Part shown: one piece after another, positions 1-13,295 of the stretch
Numbering within the stretch: the stretch's first letter is position 1
Layout of the letters: the number at the start of each line of letters is the position of its first letter
Translations under genes and position numbers: made by a program
Assembly: GCA_000499405.2 (NCBI GenBank)
Contig: HG738136.1
Span: 2,272,646-2,336,645 of the forward strand
Source: Onchocerca volvulus
Lineage: Eukaryota; Nematoda; Chromadorea; Rhabditida; Onchocercidae
Direction of reading: 5' to 3'
DNA length: 64,000 nt
Notes under the pieces: model-generated
Databases searched by the model: none
Told to the model about the DNA's origin: nothing
What the model saw: only the letters and a program-made list of their open reading frames with translations

Positions 1-3000
1 ATAAGAATTTATTAGTTTTGTAATACATCTGGTTCATATTCCTGATCGGAAATAGAAGTAACTTAATAATGAAACTACAATAAATAAATTATAGCAACTT
101 ACTTGTCATCACCACTCCAATCAACTTCGAATTTATCGAAAATGGAATCATTTTCATATAGTGTGCATAATTTTGAGCGCAAATAATCGTGAACAGAATA
201 AGTTTCTACCGGTCCAGACTCCATATTTATATCCCAGACCTAAGGAGAAAGATTTTCATATAGCTAAAGAAAGTTAAAGAAAAAAACTTCAGATACTGAT
301 ATAGCTTTTTGAAAAATATGAAAAAACACACTTTAGCAGTTAAATAATCTCTTGTGAGCAAATATCTTCCATTGTGAGAAAATTTCACATCGGATACGGA
401 AGCAATGATTTCTGAGAAGAATGAGCGACTTGCCGGATCTTCCGATTCTTCAAATACTGCAAATATAATATTGTGATTATTTAATAAAAAAGAAAAAATC
501 TCGAGATTTGTCATACATACAAAGAGTAATTTGTAAATCTCTTCATCTTCAAAAATTTAGCCAGAATTAAAAATATCATTATAAGTTAAGTGCTTTATTG
601 GTTGGACTTAATGGGTAATATCTTGGGTTCTTAAAGTAAACACTATAATTTATAATAAATATTTAAAAAAAGAAATAATATTTTCTCTATAACTAAAGGA
701 CGTTTTATTAGTGTTATTCAATTGATAATTGGCACTGGTATTATGTCTCACTTTTTTTCATTGCTCGCGATTTGCCGAGAATACGAATATAGCAAAAAAA
801 AAAAAAAAAACTGAATCACTTACATTTGGCATGGATATCGCAAAGTGCACGATCACGCATATCACATAGGCGAATCGATCCTTTGGAAGAGCTATATACG
901 AACCAGTGGCATTGAGTGGGATGAAATTCAGCGGCAGTGATTACCTCTGTTAATTCTTCCATGTTAACTGGCTTAATATCCACTATATCTGAAACGATCA
1001 CTCACCATTACTAAAATCGTCATAAAAAAATTGTCCCTTTTTTGTTACATTTAGCGTTTTAAATAAATATACAGAAAATCTGCATAATGAAACTAACTAA
1101 AGCTCTCATTGGTAATTTCAAGATGCCATATATTTATTCGTAAATCATCAGCCGACAAAAATATTTCCTGAAAAAACAATTATTAAAGATGAACATATAC
1201 GGGAAAACTGATAAAAGCAAAAACTAAGACCAAGAAAGACTATACCTGATCAGAATTAACACTGATAGAATTAACGTGATAAGTATGGGCATTACCATAA
1301 ACCCGTCGAGGAGATGCTTCGACTATTAATTCCATTGGCACTAATTTGGGCAGCTTCAGTTGCCCGCTAAAGCCTGCAAATTATTCCTAAGGTATCCTTT
1401 CTAATAATGGTGAGTAGAAGAGAAAACAATATAACTCAGAAAGATCAAAAGGAGCTCGATGCAAATCAACAAGGACTTTTTTTTTAAAACAATATAAAGT
1501 AAAAAGTATTATATAATATAAGAAATAATTTCTCCATGCAGATAACAAATTATTCTTTTTGTTCAACATATTAGCAGAACAGTTGTATGATAAAGATTTC
1601 ACTCCAGTCTCTTCATGCAAAACATCAGCTTATTAACAACATACAAAGAAAAATTGGCGACATTTGAATTTTTTTCTTTATTACAACTACTATACTCACT
1701 TCGTTTACCTACGGTTGTGCCATCGGCATTTCTTGTTAAATTCCAACCACCATCAGCAACTTTCTTTTCTCTTTCAGAAATTTTCCATAATTTGATCGTT
1801 TTATCTACAAAATACCTTTTGAGTATTAAGAAAGCATAGGAAAAATGATAATAGAGCTCAATTTTTATCTTGGTACATTCTTCAACAAGATCAAACATAT
1901 CATTACGAGGGCAAGTGTTTACTGAAAAATCTTGTTTATTCAAGATAAAAGATTTCATACCATTAGTAGACAAAATAAAGTTGGCAGCATTTTTCCTTTT
2001 CAGCCATTTGATTTGATTGATTTTTTCCTCTATTTCGAGAGATTTCAAATAGTCAAATTCCGGTTCGTGAGACTGGAAAGTTGAATAGACGTTGTAGTCA
2101 GTCGAACGTTGACCATTTATAAATTTTCCCTATAAAAATACATAACTATAATCAACTGTAGTTGTCCTATATCAGCCATTCGTTCCAATAAGAATTTCGA
2201 GCTGCTGAGATAATTATTAATAAGATTATAAGAATCATTCACTCATTCATAACATTCCCTGTAGAGATGCAGAAAACAGTCATATACTAGTTTTTCAAAT
2301 AGTGATTCATAAATCCACATCAATCAATTTCAGTGGGATTGCACAATCAGGCTATCTTTTTTCCGACCAATGAATCAGCAACTTCTTATTTGAAGCTTCT
2401 GATTTATTATCTCTTCCTTGCTCCTATACTGACCAAATACTGTATTCGCAGGTTGATTTTTATGAATTAATGAAAACCTACACTTTGATCACGCTGAAAT
2501 ATCACAACCCGTCCTCCCTTGTCACCCGTTGCAAGAAATTCACCATCGTGCGAAAATTCAACACAGGATATAATATCGGCTAAAATGTACTGATAACTTA
2601 AAAAGAAATGTTAACAATATAACATAGCAAATCAAAGCAGTACGATAAGAAAATTGAAACGTTAGATTACTTTCAACAAAACTTCCAGAAAAGAAATGTG
2701 AGTAAATATTTGGTATTTAATTTCATTCAAGTTTTCAAAATCATTGAAAAAAAAATGAAAACACCGAAAAGCATCACAAAAAAAAAAGCGACAGATGAAA
2801 ACGAATTTTCAAGCATAAATTCGACTTCACGACACAATATGTTCCCAAAATAAGAGATGTGGAAACGATATCATGGAAAGTCGATCACACGCTATAAGAT
2901 CTCACCGTCGCTTGCAATACCTCCATCAGGTTCGATATTTCCTTTAACTTGCGAAAAATGCCAATGGATTCCATCGTTATCTAGAGCACCGCCATTTTCC

Positions 3001-3044
3001 GTAGTATCCATCGATGTACATGCCTGATGATCATCTACATCCAT
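1..3044 (-). CDS. sur-6: PP2A regulatory subunit B55/PR55 (partial, 3' end off the window)
   Basis: This encodes the WD40 seven-blade propeller subunit that targets the protein phosphatase 2A core to substrates in cytoplasm and nucleus; it is the sur-6/PPP2R2 family. Nine exons read on the minus strand with matching phases: 3044-2906, 2579-2482, 2129-1961, 1804-1709, 1373-1246, 1167-1098, 988-824, 456-332 and 239-103. They give about 375 of the family's ~450 residues. Diagnostic strings in order are [111 protein letters not shown] and [18 protein letters not shown]. The start is the ATG at 3044, which opens [13 protein letters not shown]; a 3' splice acceptor lies 30 nt upstream, so SL trans-splicing is likely. 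The last visible exon ends in phase 2 with a GTAAGT donor; the C-terminal blades (the VMTGSYNN region onward) are not in the window. The family assignment is secure; exon edges are inferred by eye. Confidence 0.95.
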
Positions 3045-3073
3045 GCTTCCTCTCCAAGCCTTTCTTTCAACTA

Positions 3074-3080
3074 TCTGGAA
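3074..3080 (-). promoter_or_regulatory. Probable SL trans-splice acceptor of sur-6
   Basis: Read on the minus strand, a T-rich tract ends in TTTCCAG immediately before base 3074, 30 nt upstream of the chosen ATG, and I find no upstream coding exon that would splice into it. In nematodes such a lone acceptor close to the start codon usually receives a spliced leader. It could instead join an upstream non-coding exon. Confidence 0.45.
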
Positions 3081-4420
3081 ATGAACAACATAATCGACTA
3101 GATTTGTCTTTGTAAATTGTCAAATCAATTCCTCCATCGTCTATATAAAAAGAAATTATAAAAAGCAACTTTCTAGAAGAAAAAGCTAAGCACCTCTGTC
3201 TTTTTCTATCGACTAACTTGTCCTTACATCATAAAACTAGTTTTCAGATTATTTCTCGAATCATAGAAATACTAATCTCTTGTTTTTCTTGATTGAATCT
3301 TAAAAAATATAAGAAAAATCTTTTGAAAAGGTTTTTCAAGAAGTTTTTTCTCAAAAACGGTTTTAATAGATGCACCATCAATAAAAAGCTTTGTTTTCGG
3401 CTGCATATGCAAAACTATGCATTAATAATAGTAGTAAAATCATTTATTGCAAAATCGGGATATATATGCGATATATAAGTCTGACATCATTCGCAGTTTA
3501 AAGTCATTTTTAGGAATATGATCAGTGAATAACATTAAAAACTGATGAGGAAAAAAGAAAAAAAAAAAAGAGAAAGAGAAAATAAAAGGAAGAACATACT
3601 TTCCGAGAAACAATCGTTCTTTTTTTTTTAATTTAAAATAAGTATGCATTGATTCATAAAAAGAAAACCTCATACAATTATATAAAAGAATATTCTGAAA
3701 GAAAAACTGATGAAAAGTTCATATCCAGACATGCACCTTCACAACCATCCATAAATTCCCTCCATATCATAATTTTGCATCAAAATATTTTTATTTCGTA
3801 TCAAAAAAGAACTCCCGGAAACTCCGGCTGAGTTGCAGCAACACAGAAACTCCGGGAAACGCCCGATACCCCAGGAAGCATCCAGAAATCCTGGAAACTC
3901 AGAATTACAAATACAAAATAAGCGCCCCTCCCTCCTATGACCAACAACCCACTGCGACCGAACAACAAAGTTCACCATTCAGAATCAGGCACGCTATCCC
4001 GCAGTGCAACATCTCGATCTCGGCCTATTTGCTGAATTCAATTTATTTTTGATTTTTTCTTAATGTATTTTTGTGTGCTTACATAAGTTGATTCATTCAC
4101 ATCTACGTACTAAACATGCATAAAGATGTATAAGCAAGTAAAATATTCTATTGTACATCCGAATTTTACCCATATATGTGGGAAATAAAGATGCGAATAA
4201 AGTACACTTTGGTATAAATCCACCTTCCAGAAAATGTACCAAAAAACTTTTCACAGTCCAAATTGAAGACAGTGCGACAAAATATAAAAACAGCTGATTC
4301 ACTTGAATCAACCGTTCCTTTTTAAATATCAAATATCATGCAAAATATGCAAATTAAAAAATATTTTTTGGTCATGAATTTGATAACAAAATTACAACCA
4401 ACATAATTGGCTAATTTTTT
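3081..4420. other. 5' flank of sur-6, with a GC-richer patch
   Basis: No coding exon is supportable here. Bases about 3805-4025 are clearly richer in C and G than the surroundings. They hold short repeats of the type AAACTCCGG, a C-rich run near 3921-3935 and no continuous ORF with coding character. Position suggests promoter or 5' UTR material for sur-6, but that is inference. The remainder is A+T-rich with poly-A and poly-T tracts. Confidence 0.35.
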
Positions 4421-5575
4421 ATTTCACGAACAAAATTACAATTAGGCTGTTAATTAATGCGGTTAGCAGTATCTTTATTTCATTATCGCATTATTTTTAT
4501 TATCATTTACTGATTATATCCATTTATTAAAAGAGATACGAGAAAACAGTTTTAGAATTTTCACCACTATTTCATAGAATGATTATAGGATATTTATCAC
4601 ATTTAATAGGATCTTCTTTTCCCTTTTTTCTACTTATAACTCAAACTTACCAAGCCTTAAATGATAATTACGGTGATTGATTGTACTATATTCAAGATAA
4701 AAATAATCTTCCAAAAAATCCTGGAAATTTAATAAAAAAAAAAATTGGAAAAAAATTTTTCTCAAATTAATTAAAATAGCTAACCCTATTGAATCGCCTC
4801 AGAATTCCTGTTCCTATCCTCATTCACATTCGATTCCGATATTGTTTAGATTCACATTCGATTCCGGCATGATTCAATTCCATTTTCGCTAATTTAATCC
4901 AAATTCAAATTTTAGATTAGTTAACACGATCAAATAGAAACATTTAAATCAAAGAGAAATATTTAATCAAATAGAAATCAAACAGAAACATTTAAATAGT
5001 CAAATAGAAATATTTAACTCAAATTTTTTATATATGAATAAATATTAATCTTTTAATTTTTATAATAACGGAAGAAATTGACTTCCGTATTCATTAATTG
5101 GCTCATTTCGGTGATTTTGATTGACCGACAATGAACTTATAATTAATGAATTGACCAGGAAATAAAATTCAAATCTATCGCCTTAATTTTTTTCTTTATT
5201 AATGAATTAATCAATTTTACTGCGTTTATTTGTCTATTCATTTTTTTTTTCTCTTTTTCATACTTTGATTAAGCTAGTAATGAAATTGTCTACTTTTTCC
5301 TTTAATTCAGGAATTTAAATTGCAAAGTAACTTCATTCTTTTCTTAAATATTAATCTTTTAATTTTTATAATGTCATTAAAAAAAAAGAATCCATTACAC
5401 TATCCATTACTTTGACCCAATAAGGTCAAATACGTGAGAAAAAAGATGAAATGATTGGAATGGATGATGAAGGAAGGAAGGAAGGAAATGAAGGTGGCGG
5501 GAAAGGAAAACTAGAAGGTGTTGCAAATGTGACAAGCATTGCCAGGATCGATATATTAAATGACCAGTGAGCTGA

Positions 5576-5728
5576 CCAATAGGAAAGCTTATTAGAATAG
5601 ATCTATTCCTATGCACGTTTCACCACGACCAGTAGAAAAATTATTGGAATGGATCTATTCCTATGCACGTACCACGACGACCACTGGGAAAGCTTATTGG
5701 AATGGATCTACTTCTATGCACGTACCAT
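5576..5728. repeat. 52-53 bp tandem repeat, about three copies
   Basis: Three consecutive copies start at about 5589, 5641 and 5694 and share the core GGATCTATTCCTATGCACGT followed by ACCACGACGACC. The copies differ by a few substitutions. A short ORF on the plus strand spans the array only because the unit lacks stops in that frame. Confidence 0.85.
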
Positions 5729-6476
5729 TTTTATTTCACAATCTCATTCTTACTTTTCTCAACAAAACCTTAATCTATCGCTTTAGGACATTAATCTATC
5801 TTCTTTTATGTGTCACATCAATATGACGACCATTCATTGAAGTTGAAAGCGAAATTATATTTAATTGGGGAGATTCGTAATTAAGCATTTGTGCTGAATT
5901 CCAAAAGTTTTTTATTCATAAGTAAAAAGTAACTTTTTAAAATAATTAAAAGTTTCGAGTAATTAAGTAGATTTTTTATATCAAATTTTTATATTTTATA
6001 AAAATTCAAAAGAAAACTGAGCAAAAAATTATCTCATCTATCTTATTTTACTACTATATATATGTAATTTTTAAACTATAATTATTAAATTGATAAGTTA
6101 TTTTACAATGGATATTAATTATATTCACTAACTTTAACTTTGAAATAATTTAACTCTCATATTAATAGCAATGTTTTTTCTACGCTACCAAAATAATTAA
6201 AAAAAAAAAAAAAAAAAAAAGAAATTCAAATTTTCAAAAATTCTAATAAAAAGTCAATCTATTGAAGAAATCATACTAATCTAATTTTTTGATTAAATTT
6301 GATCACAAAAGTATAAGTAAATAAATAAGTTGAAATAATCAATATTTAATTCAGATTAATTACTAGAATCTTCAATCAGTTCTTTCATTATCATAAAATA
6401 TTCTATTCTCACCTGCTATGCAAAGAAGATTACTTCAAAATGTCAGGCAAATTTGATCCGAATTGAGATGCGAAAT

Positions 6477-6575
6477 GTTCACATGGATGATGAAATATGT
6501 TTACACGTTGTTGGATAATGAACAATTGACATGTGCGTTGTTCACGTGGATGATGAAATATGTTTACACGTTGAA
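6477..6575. repeat. 63-bp spaced direct repeat, two copies
   Basis: The sequence GGATGATGAAATATGTTTAC occurs at about 6485 and again about 63 bases later, with flanking bases conserved. This is a local duplication with no associated gene. Confidence 0.8.
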
Positions 6576-8477
6576 ATACGCTTTGTCGGATAATTGATGT
6601 TGTTTAGTAAGTGATTTAAGATATTGAATCTCATTTCATATTTTAATATCCTGAAATTTGCTTTCCAACGATGAATTAAGCATTTAAACAATACATATAA
6701 TACTTAAAGTAAAGGAAAGAATCAAATCAATCGATAATATCGATGAATTTCCCCTATTAAAAGTTTCAAAATAATTTTATACTTTCTTTTATTTCAAATG
6801 ATAATTGATAGTATATATTGGTTCAATGCAAATGAGATCGGAATTAAAGTTATTGAGATATATTTTAGGATGTACTATATTATATTGCTAAGGTATATTT
6901 AAAGAAAGAAGAAAAATTACGCTGAAATGTTAGAATTTGAATAAAATTTGAAATTTTAAACTTAAGTTAGAAATTCTTATTTTCAATTGAAAAAAAACTT
7001 TCTATTTATATTTTTAACGAAAAGATTCTTCTAGAAATGAATTTCTTCATAGAATTTTCCGAAAGAAAATTTAACCTTCCGTCTTGAATTTAATTTTTTA
7101 AATGCATTCTTTTCTAGTCCTTTATCGAATTATATTTCATTATTGCTTCAAAATATTCGAAAAGAAGCAATAATTAAACAGTGGTATTGTTTATAATAAT
7201 AGAAATCAAGAATCAACAAAGAAATTTCGAATGCTTGGCTTCATTATTAGAAAGTCTTTTTCAAAAAGAAATTTAGTTTCCCAAAAAATAATCAAAATAA
7301 TCCGAATAAAGTGACATAATAATATCTAACACATCGAGAAAAACCTGAAATATGCTAAAATCTGAAATGGCAATCAAGATCAAAAGTTTTCCATTAAAAT
7401 CTTGAAAAGAAAAGAAAGTTCCTCAAGAAATACATCAAGACTTTTATTAAATTTCAAGGCTTTCTCTTGAGTGCTTTTAAAATTCTTGCAATTTCTGGAA
7501 ATATCCTGAAGACATTCCTGAAATTATTTGCTGAAAGTGAAATTAACACCTACATCAAAGCGCATTTGAATATGAAAAATTTATGCGGAATAAGCATCAT
7601 TTCGGGATCGATTTTTATATTTTAAGACCTCAATCTAGTACTGCACTAGAATTAAATACTAAAAAAAAATATGCAAAAAATGTGAAATTTAAACTTTTCT
7701 TCAAACTTTTCCATTTATTTAACTGGATTAATAATAACATAATCTTCAGTTCACTAGACCTATCTTTGAAACAACAAAATTGTCAGTAGTATCATACTGA
7801 GACGAAGAATTACTGAAAATATTCTGGTAGATCAAAATTGAGGACATTTAAATTATAAGTTGATTTTAGTATTTTAGTCTTTTTTAAAGAAAACTATTAC
7901 TTTTTATCGTATCATTTTAATTTCCAATTATAATGATATTTCCTGAAAGAAACAGAAACATTGTTGATTTATCTGATAATAAAATGATAGCAAATTAAAG
8001 TTTCAAAATATTATACAATTCATAAAAATTCAATATATTAATTAATTAATATCCATTAATTAGTTATATTGTATTGTCTAGCATAATCACTATGACGTTT
8101 TTTTTTTGCGATTTATACTAATTAATTAAATAAAAATGAGATTTTGAAACTTTGAGAAATAAAAAACTATTGTTTAACCATATAATGGAGGAATTTTCTT
8201 TTTTTAAAAAAAATTTTTTTTTGTTTTTTTGTTTTTTTTTTCAGATGGAATGTTTTCAAAGAAATATTATCATTCTCATTCACACTATACAATAGTTTGA
8301 TAATTTTTCTATCACACGAAATAATTTAACAAGAAATTAAAAATGTAAAAGTTTTCTTGAAAAAAAATTTTTTCATTCGATTTTCTCTCAGATTGATTTT
8401 TTCAATGTATAGCTAACGAAGAATATTCCCGAAACGTTCAAAATTCATAAAAACGAAGTTTTTGATCTTTCAACTCT

Positions 8478-8760
8478 TCAAAAAGTGAGTTGTTGTCTTT
8501 TAGGTTATCGCGAAGTAAGTTATTGTCGTTTAAGTTACCAAGAAATAAATCTTTAAGTTATCAAAAAGTAAACTTTTCGTTTTTCAAGTTATCGAGTATT
8601 AAGTTATTATTTTTTAGATTGCCGAGATTAAGTTATTACCTTTTAACTTATCAAAAAATGAATTTTTTTATCATTCAAATTATCAAGAAGTAAATTTTTT
8701 TATTTTTTAAGTTGTCAAAAAGTTTTTTCGTGTTATAGATTCTAGAGAAATAAGTTTTTT
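8478..8760. repeat. Degenerate short-period tandem repeat
   Basis: Imperfect units of about 30-35 bases repeat the pattern AAGTTATCNAGAAGTAAG followed by a T-rich spacer, roughly eight times. An ORF in this stretch is simply the translated repeat. Confidence 0.65.
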
Positions 8761-9349
8761 ATCTATTTTTTCAGCATAATCAATGAACTTTTTACTTATC
8801 ATAAATGTTAAATTTATGATATTCTATTGAAATTTGTAAAGCAACAATAGATTTATTCGTAGATTAGTTTGCAAAATGTATCATTCATTAGCATATTATA
8901 TTTCTATTTTCATATCAATATCTGATAAGTTATCATAACAATTAAATTTTAATGAAATTTCACTAAGCAGTCTATCACAGCAATTAAACTATTTATCGTT
9001 CGATAGTTCATTTGGGGGCAATTATCCAAATCTATTTTATCATTTTCTTATCAATTACTGATTAAATAGAAAACTATCACATAAATTATCACTAATTCAA
9101 GTTATATTTTTGTTCATTCAATAGTTGTTGCTAATAATCAAATTATTATCAAATTAATGATCACTATTATAAGTGGAAAATTTAATGATAATATATTTTA
9201 ACAAAAGTTTAAATTTCTATGATTTCAATTTTTGGTTCAATATTTTAATAAATTTCAATAAATCATATGGAAAATGACTTCTTAAATTGCCATAAATGAA
9301 TCTTTAGAAGTACTTTAAGAACTTTTGAAAATTCTGGCAAATGAAAGAA

Positions 9350-9680
9350 AGATCTTCCCGGATATTTCTCGAATTCTTCCGGATAAAGCGCGAAATGCGG
9401 TAATTTTTTACCTAATCTAAGAGTAATCCGGGAAAATTCGGGAAATATCCGAGAATACTTCATACCTCGCAAATGAAGATGAGATATTCTCGAATACTTC
9501 CGGAATTCTTTTGTTGATGAGAAATACAGGTAATTCCTTATCTAATCTAAAAATAATATCCTTATTGTTCTCGCAAATGGGAATTCTCGAATATTTCTCG
9601 AATCCCTCGCAATGATGAGAAATGCGAGTGGTACCTTATTTAATCTATTAATAATCTTATTGTTCTTGCAAATCAAAAAG
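9350..9680. repeat. Roughly 110-120 bp degenerate tandem repeat, three copies
   Basis: Three units carry the ordered landmarks TTCTCGAAT, then GAAATGCGG or a variant, then a segment like ACCTAATCTA, then a short A+T stretch ending in TTGTTCTCGCAAAT. Copies begin near 9360, 9485 and 9590. The ORF on the minus strand here reads through the repeat. Confidence 0.65.
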
Positions 9681-12600
9681 AGATATTATCGATATTTGCA
9701 ATGAAATAAAGTTTGAAATAAGACGCATATATCCAAGAAATTTCAAGCAAAATAATTAACTCAAGTATTATTGATTAAATTGAACTACATAGATTGTAAT
9801 TAGTAGTCTGACCGCGATTTCGAGAAGTTCAAGAATTCGCGGAAAGACGGGATAAAGGCAATAATTGTATGCTTTCAATCATTTAAATGGTAACCATGAG
9901 ATTTCCATAAATTGCGAAAAATTGTTCTTGACAGTTTGTATTATATATTTTAATTGTTAGTTAAAATTGCATACAACTGAAATAGCGAATGCAAACTGCA
10001 TGTCATGCAAACTAGCATGTTGCATGCATGCAACTCTTAGACAAGTTTGATTTGATTAACATATTAAATATTGATTTTACTCGAATATTGCAATTAGCGT
10101 GCAACTTGTTCTCGTTACTGCATGCAAAAAAAAAGCATTATATGTTGACAAGAAACTTTTTTTTTTCGTCTAAAATCAAAACTTCAAGCAAAAAAACTTC
10201 TTCGCTTATTTCTTCTAAAATTTGATATTTTTGAAAAATAAATCAATTGTGCAAAATGCAATATTAGAAAGCTCATCCGAAGTATGCTTCACAACAGAAC
10301 ATTTGCTCATCACTATTCAATCGATAATTAATCTACCAAATTGATCAATTAATTAATATAGATTGGACTAATTAAAAAATGTCGTAAGAATAATTTAGTT
10401 ATGGAGAAATGCAACTTTTGCTAATTTTAGATCCAACTTTTTCAGAAGTTTTCATTGCCAATGCTTATGGTAAAACTTTCAGAACTCATTTATCAATGAT
10501 AAAAAACTGATAAATATGATTCGGAAGCTGAATTATCATTTCAAACAAATATTTCATTATTTATTAAAGTTTAATAAGTTGATGAAATTGTCAACCTGCT
10601 GTAGACAAGATTTCTAACTTTGCATAAATTAAATCTTTTATCAATAAGTCAAAAAAAGTTGAATGTATCAGCCATTATCAAATCATTCCGTTTAACCCAT
10701 TTGCTTATCAAATTATTATCAATATTATTACAGCTAATGCATCTGCTTATCAAATTATCAAAATTACTTCATTTAATGCATTTGCTTATCAAATTACCAG
10801 TGATCATAACAACTTATCATCAATGATAAGCGAATGAAATTATCAATTTGCTTGAAATTACTAAGATTTATAGATTGATCAAAGATTGCAAATAGTTTAT
10901 TAAAATATATATTTTTATCTCAATCACATTTTTTCTGAATTTATCTTAATTAAACTTTACGCCAAAAAAAAATTATCGAACAAATTTTCACGAAATTTTT
11001 GCTTGAAAACATAATATTGAAAATTTATTGAATTTAACTAAAATTATTTCCATAAAATTCGAAAATGTTGTAAAAATTCTTTCATAGCTTTTCAATATAT
11101 CAATTATGTTAATATTAAGAATAAAAATCGGTTACAGTAATATAAACTCATATATAAATTGATAATTGATAAAATTGATTAAATGATTATGATTACGATT
11201 CGTATATAAATCGTTGGGATCACTTATCTTCTTGTTTATTTCTCATTTATTGTTTGAACTTCGTTATTCATCACTTCTTTGACTTTTTTTTATCTCTTTA
11301 CTTTTTTGTTAAAATTAATTAAATAATTAGTAAATCTTATATTGGAAAAAATTAGTGATAAGATTTTTTTTCCTTCCGATCCATTCTTTATCAATTCTCA
11401 AAAAACCTTTTCTGCGGCAATTCCACTTTTTCAAACCTCAACACTATTTCCTCCCACCCAATTCACACATCACTTTTTAGTATCTTATTTCCATTTCCAA
11501 TATAAGTATAACTGTTTTCAAATACAGACTTTATCATTTTGTTATTTACTAATATCTGTCAAATGCAATTCACATTCACAAAACAAAAATCATCCTTTGA
11601 ATTCAAGACATAACTTTTAACTAAGTTCAATCGATAATTTTAATTTCTTCGTTATTAATTTCTAATTATTCAATTCAACGAGTGTATTCTATTTTCGTAT
11701 TGTAAGACTTAGGGATATAGGATACCATTCTACTGTTATTAGAACTTTTTTTTGAAAAAAAAAGATAATTTGATAACTGATAACTGATATTCTGGTGATA
11801 ATTTTTGCAATCAAATTCTGTTCTTTCGATATGTTACGGTACATTTGCTATAATCAGAAATATTAGAATTGTTCACATTTTTCATAAAAATGCAAATCAA
11901 ATTTGCAAAAGTTAGTTTTAAGAAAACTTCTAATAAAATTTAACTTCTCAGAAAACCCGTAATAAAACAAATTTATAAAAATAGAAATGGTCGTAAAAAA
12001 AAACTTGCAAACGTAATCTCAAATAAATCTACAAAAGTTGTTAAAAGTCTTATCATAAATTAAAAGTAAAAATTAATTAACTTGATATAATAGGAAATAA
12101 ATATAATAATTAAATACAAGAAAGGAATAAAACTGAAATAATTTATGACAAAAACGAATGTCGAAAAATGGAAGAAAATTGCAAGGCAAAAGAATTGATT
12201 TAAATGATTCAGAATGGTGATAAGAGTGATTTTTTCAGAGAAAACTTGAAATTTTGTTTCAAAAAAGAAAAAAATTGTGAAAAAAAAAAAACTGAGTGAA
12301 ATTTTGCAAATAACAATTCATCAATTTTAAACGAATGAAAGAAAAAACAAAAACATTTCAGGAATTTTTTCACCTAAAAAAAAAAATTTTTTTCCAACTA
12401 ATTTTTATGATAAATTCTCGAAATGACGAATTCGTATTTGCATTTTTCGTTAATCATCTCGACATTGGCTTTCATCCAAATTAGCAATAAACTTTTCCCA
12501 AGCAAAATATTATATTATATTTTAATTTAATTTAATTTTAATAGCAAACAGAAAACTATTTATTTCTTTGTGTAATTTTATTATTCGAATAAGATTATTT

Positions 12601-13260
12601 CAAAATATTTCCAGATTGCAATATACGAAAATAAACGATTCAGAAATTGAAAGTTTAAGATTGCTGCGACAACAAACCAATAATATCCAATTAATGAGAA
12701 GAAAGGTAGTAATTAAAAAAAGTAATAAAATTGGAAATGGAATGAAAGGAAATAAAATGATTGGAATTGGAATGTCTGAATGGTGAATCTGAAGGTTGAA
12801 TTAGATCAATCGATGGGTATGAAAAGAACGAGCAAAATTGATTTGGGAAGAAAATGTTTGACCCGGTTTTACCGTAATTTCCATCAAATTCAGCCATAAA
12901 TCAACGATTTGATTAGTCTGCTCGTTATCAGATTATCGATAATCCATTCCAGTCGTTTCTACGCCTATTAAACGTATCAGTTCGTATCAATCAACCGTCA
13001 TTTTCTCGCAAATTTATTTTTCAAAACTTTTATCTTTTGTTTTTTCCTTATTGCAGACATTTTTTTCTGATAATATATAAAATAAAGCATTTTCCGTGAA
13101 TATTCCAACGTATTCACGTGAATATTTCAACGTATCCACGTAAATATTCCGACCTATCCATGTGAAAATATCAGTGGAAATCGACTTAAAATAAGTACAA
13201 ATATATAATATAATTGATAATATTTTGAATATTATTTTCAAGTAATTTTGAAATTATTTG

Positions 13261-13295
<35 letters not shown>

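Larger units (their letters stand above)
4421..9340. other. Gene-free A+T-rich intergenic DNA
   Basis: I see no gene. The stretch holds simple poly-A/T tracts (for example 6199-6220) and several short direct repeats listed separately. A GA-rich GGAA microsatellite lies at about 5467-5486. The longer ORFs here are low-complexity and lack splice-compatible partners. Confidence 0.5.

Noticed and set aside
1615..1839. Plus-strand ORF overlapping sur-6 exon 4
   Set aside because: It is the antisense shadow of a conserved PP2A-B55 exon.
3739..3978. 79-codon minus-strand ORF with FPGFLDAS and FPEFL
   Set aside because: The similarity between segments comes from short CCGGAAACTCC DNA repeats, and no conserved domain is visible.
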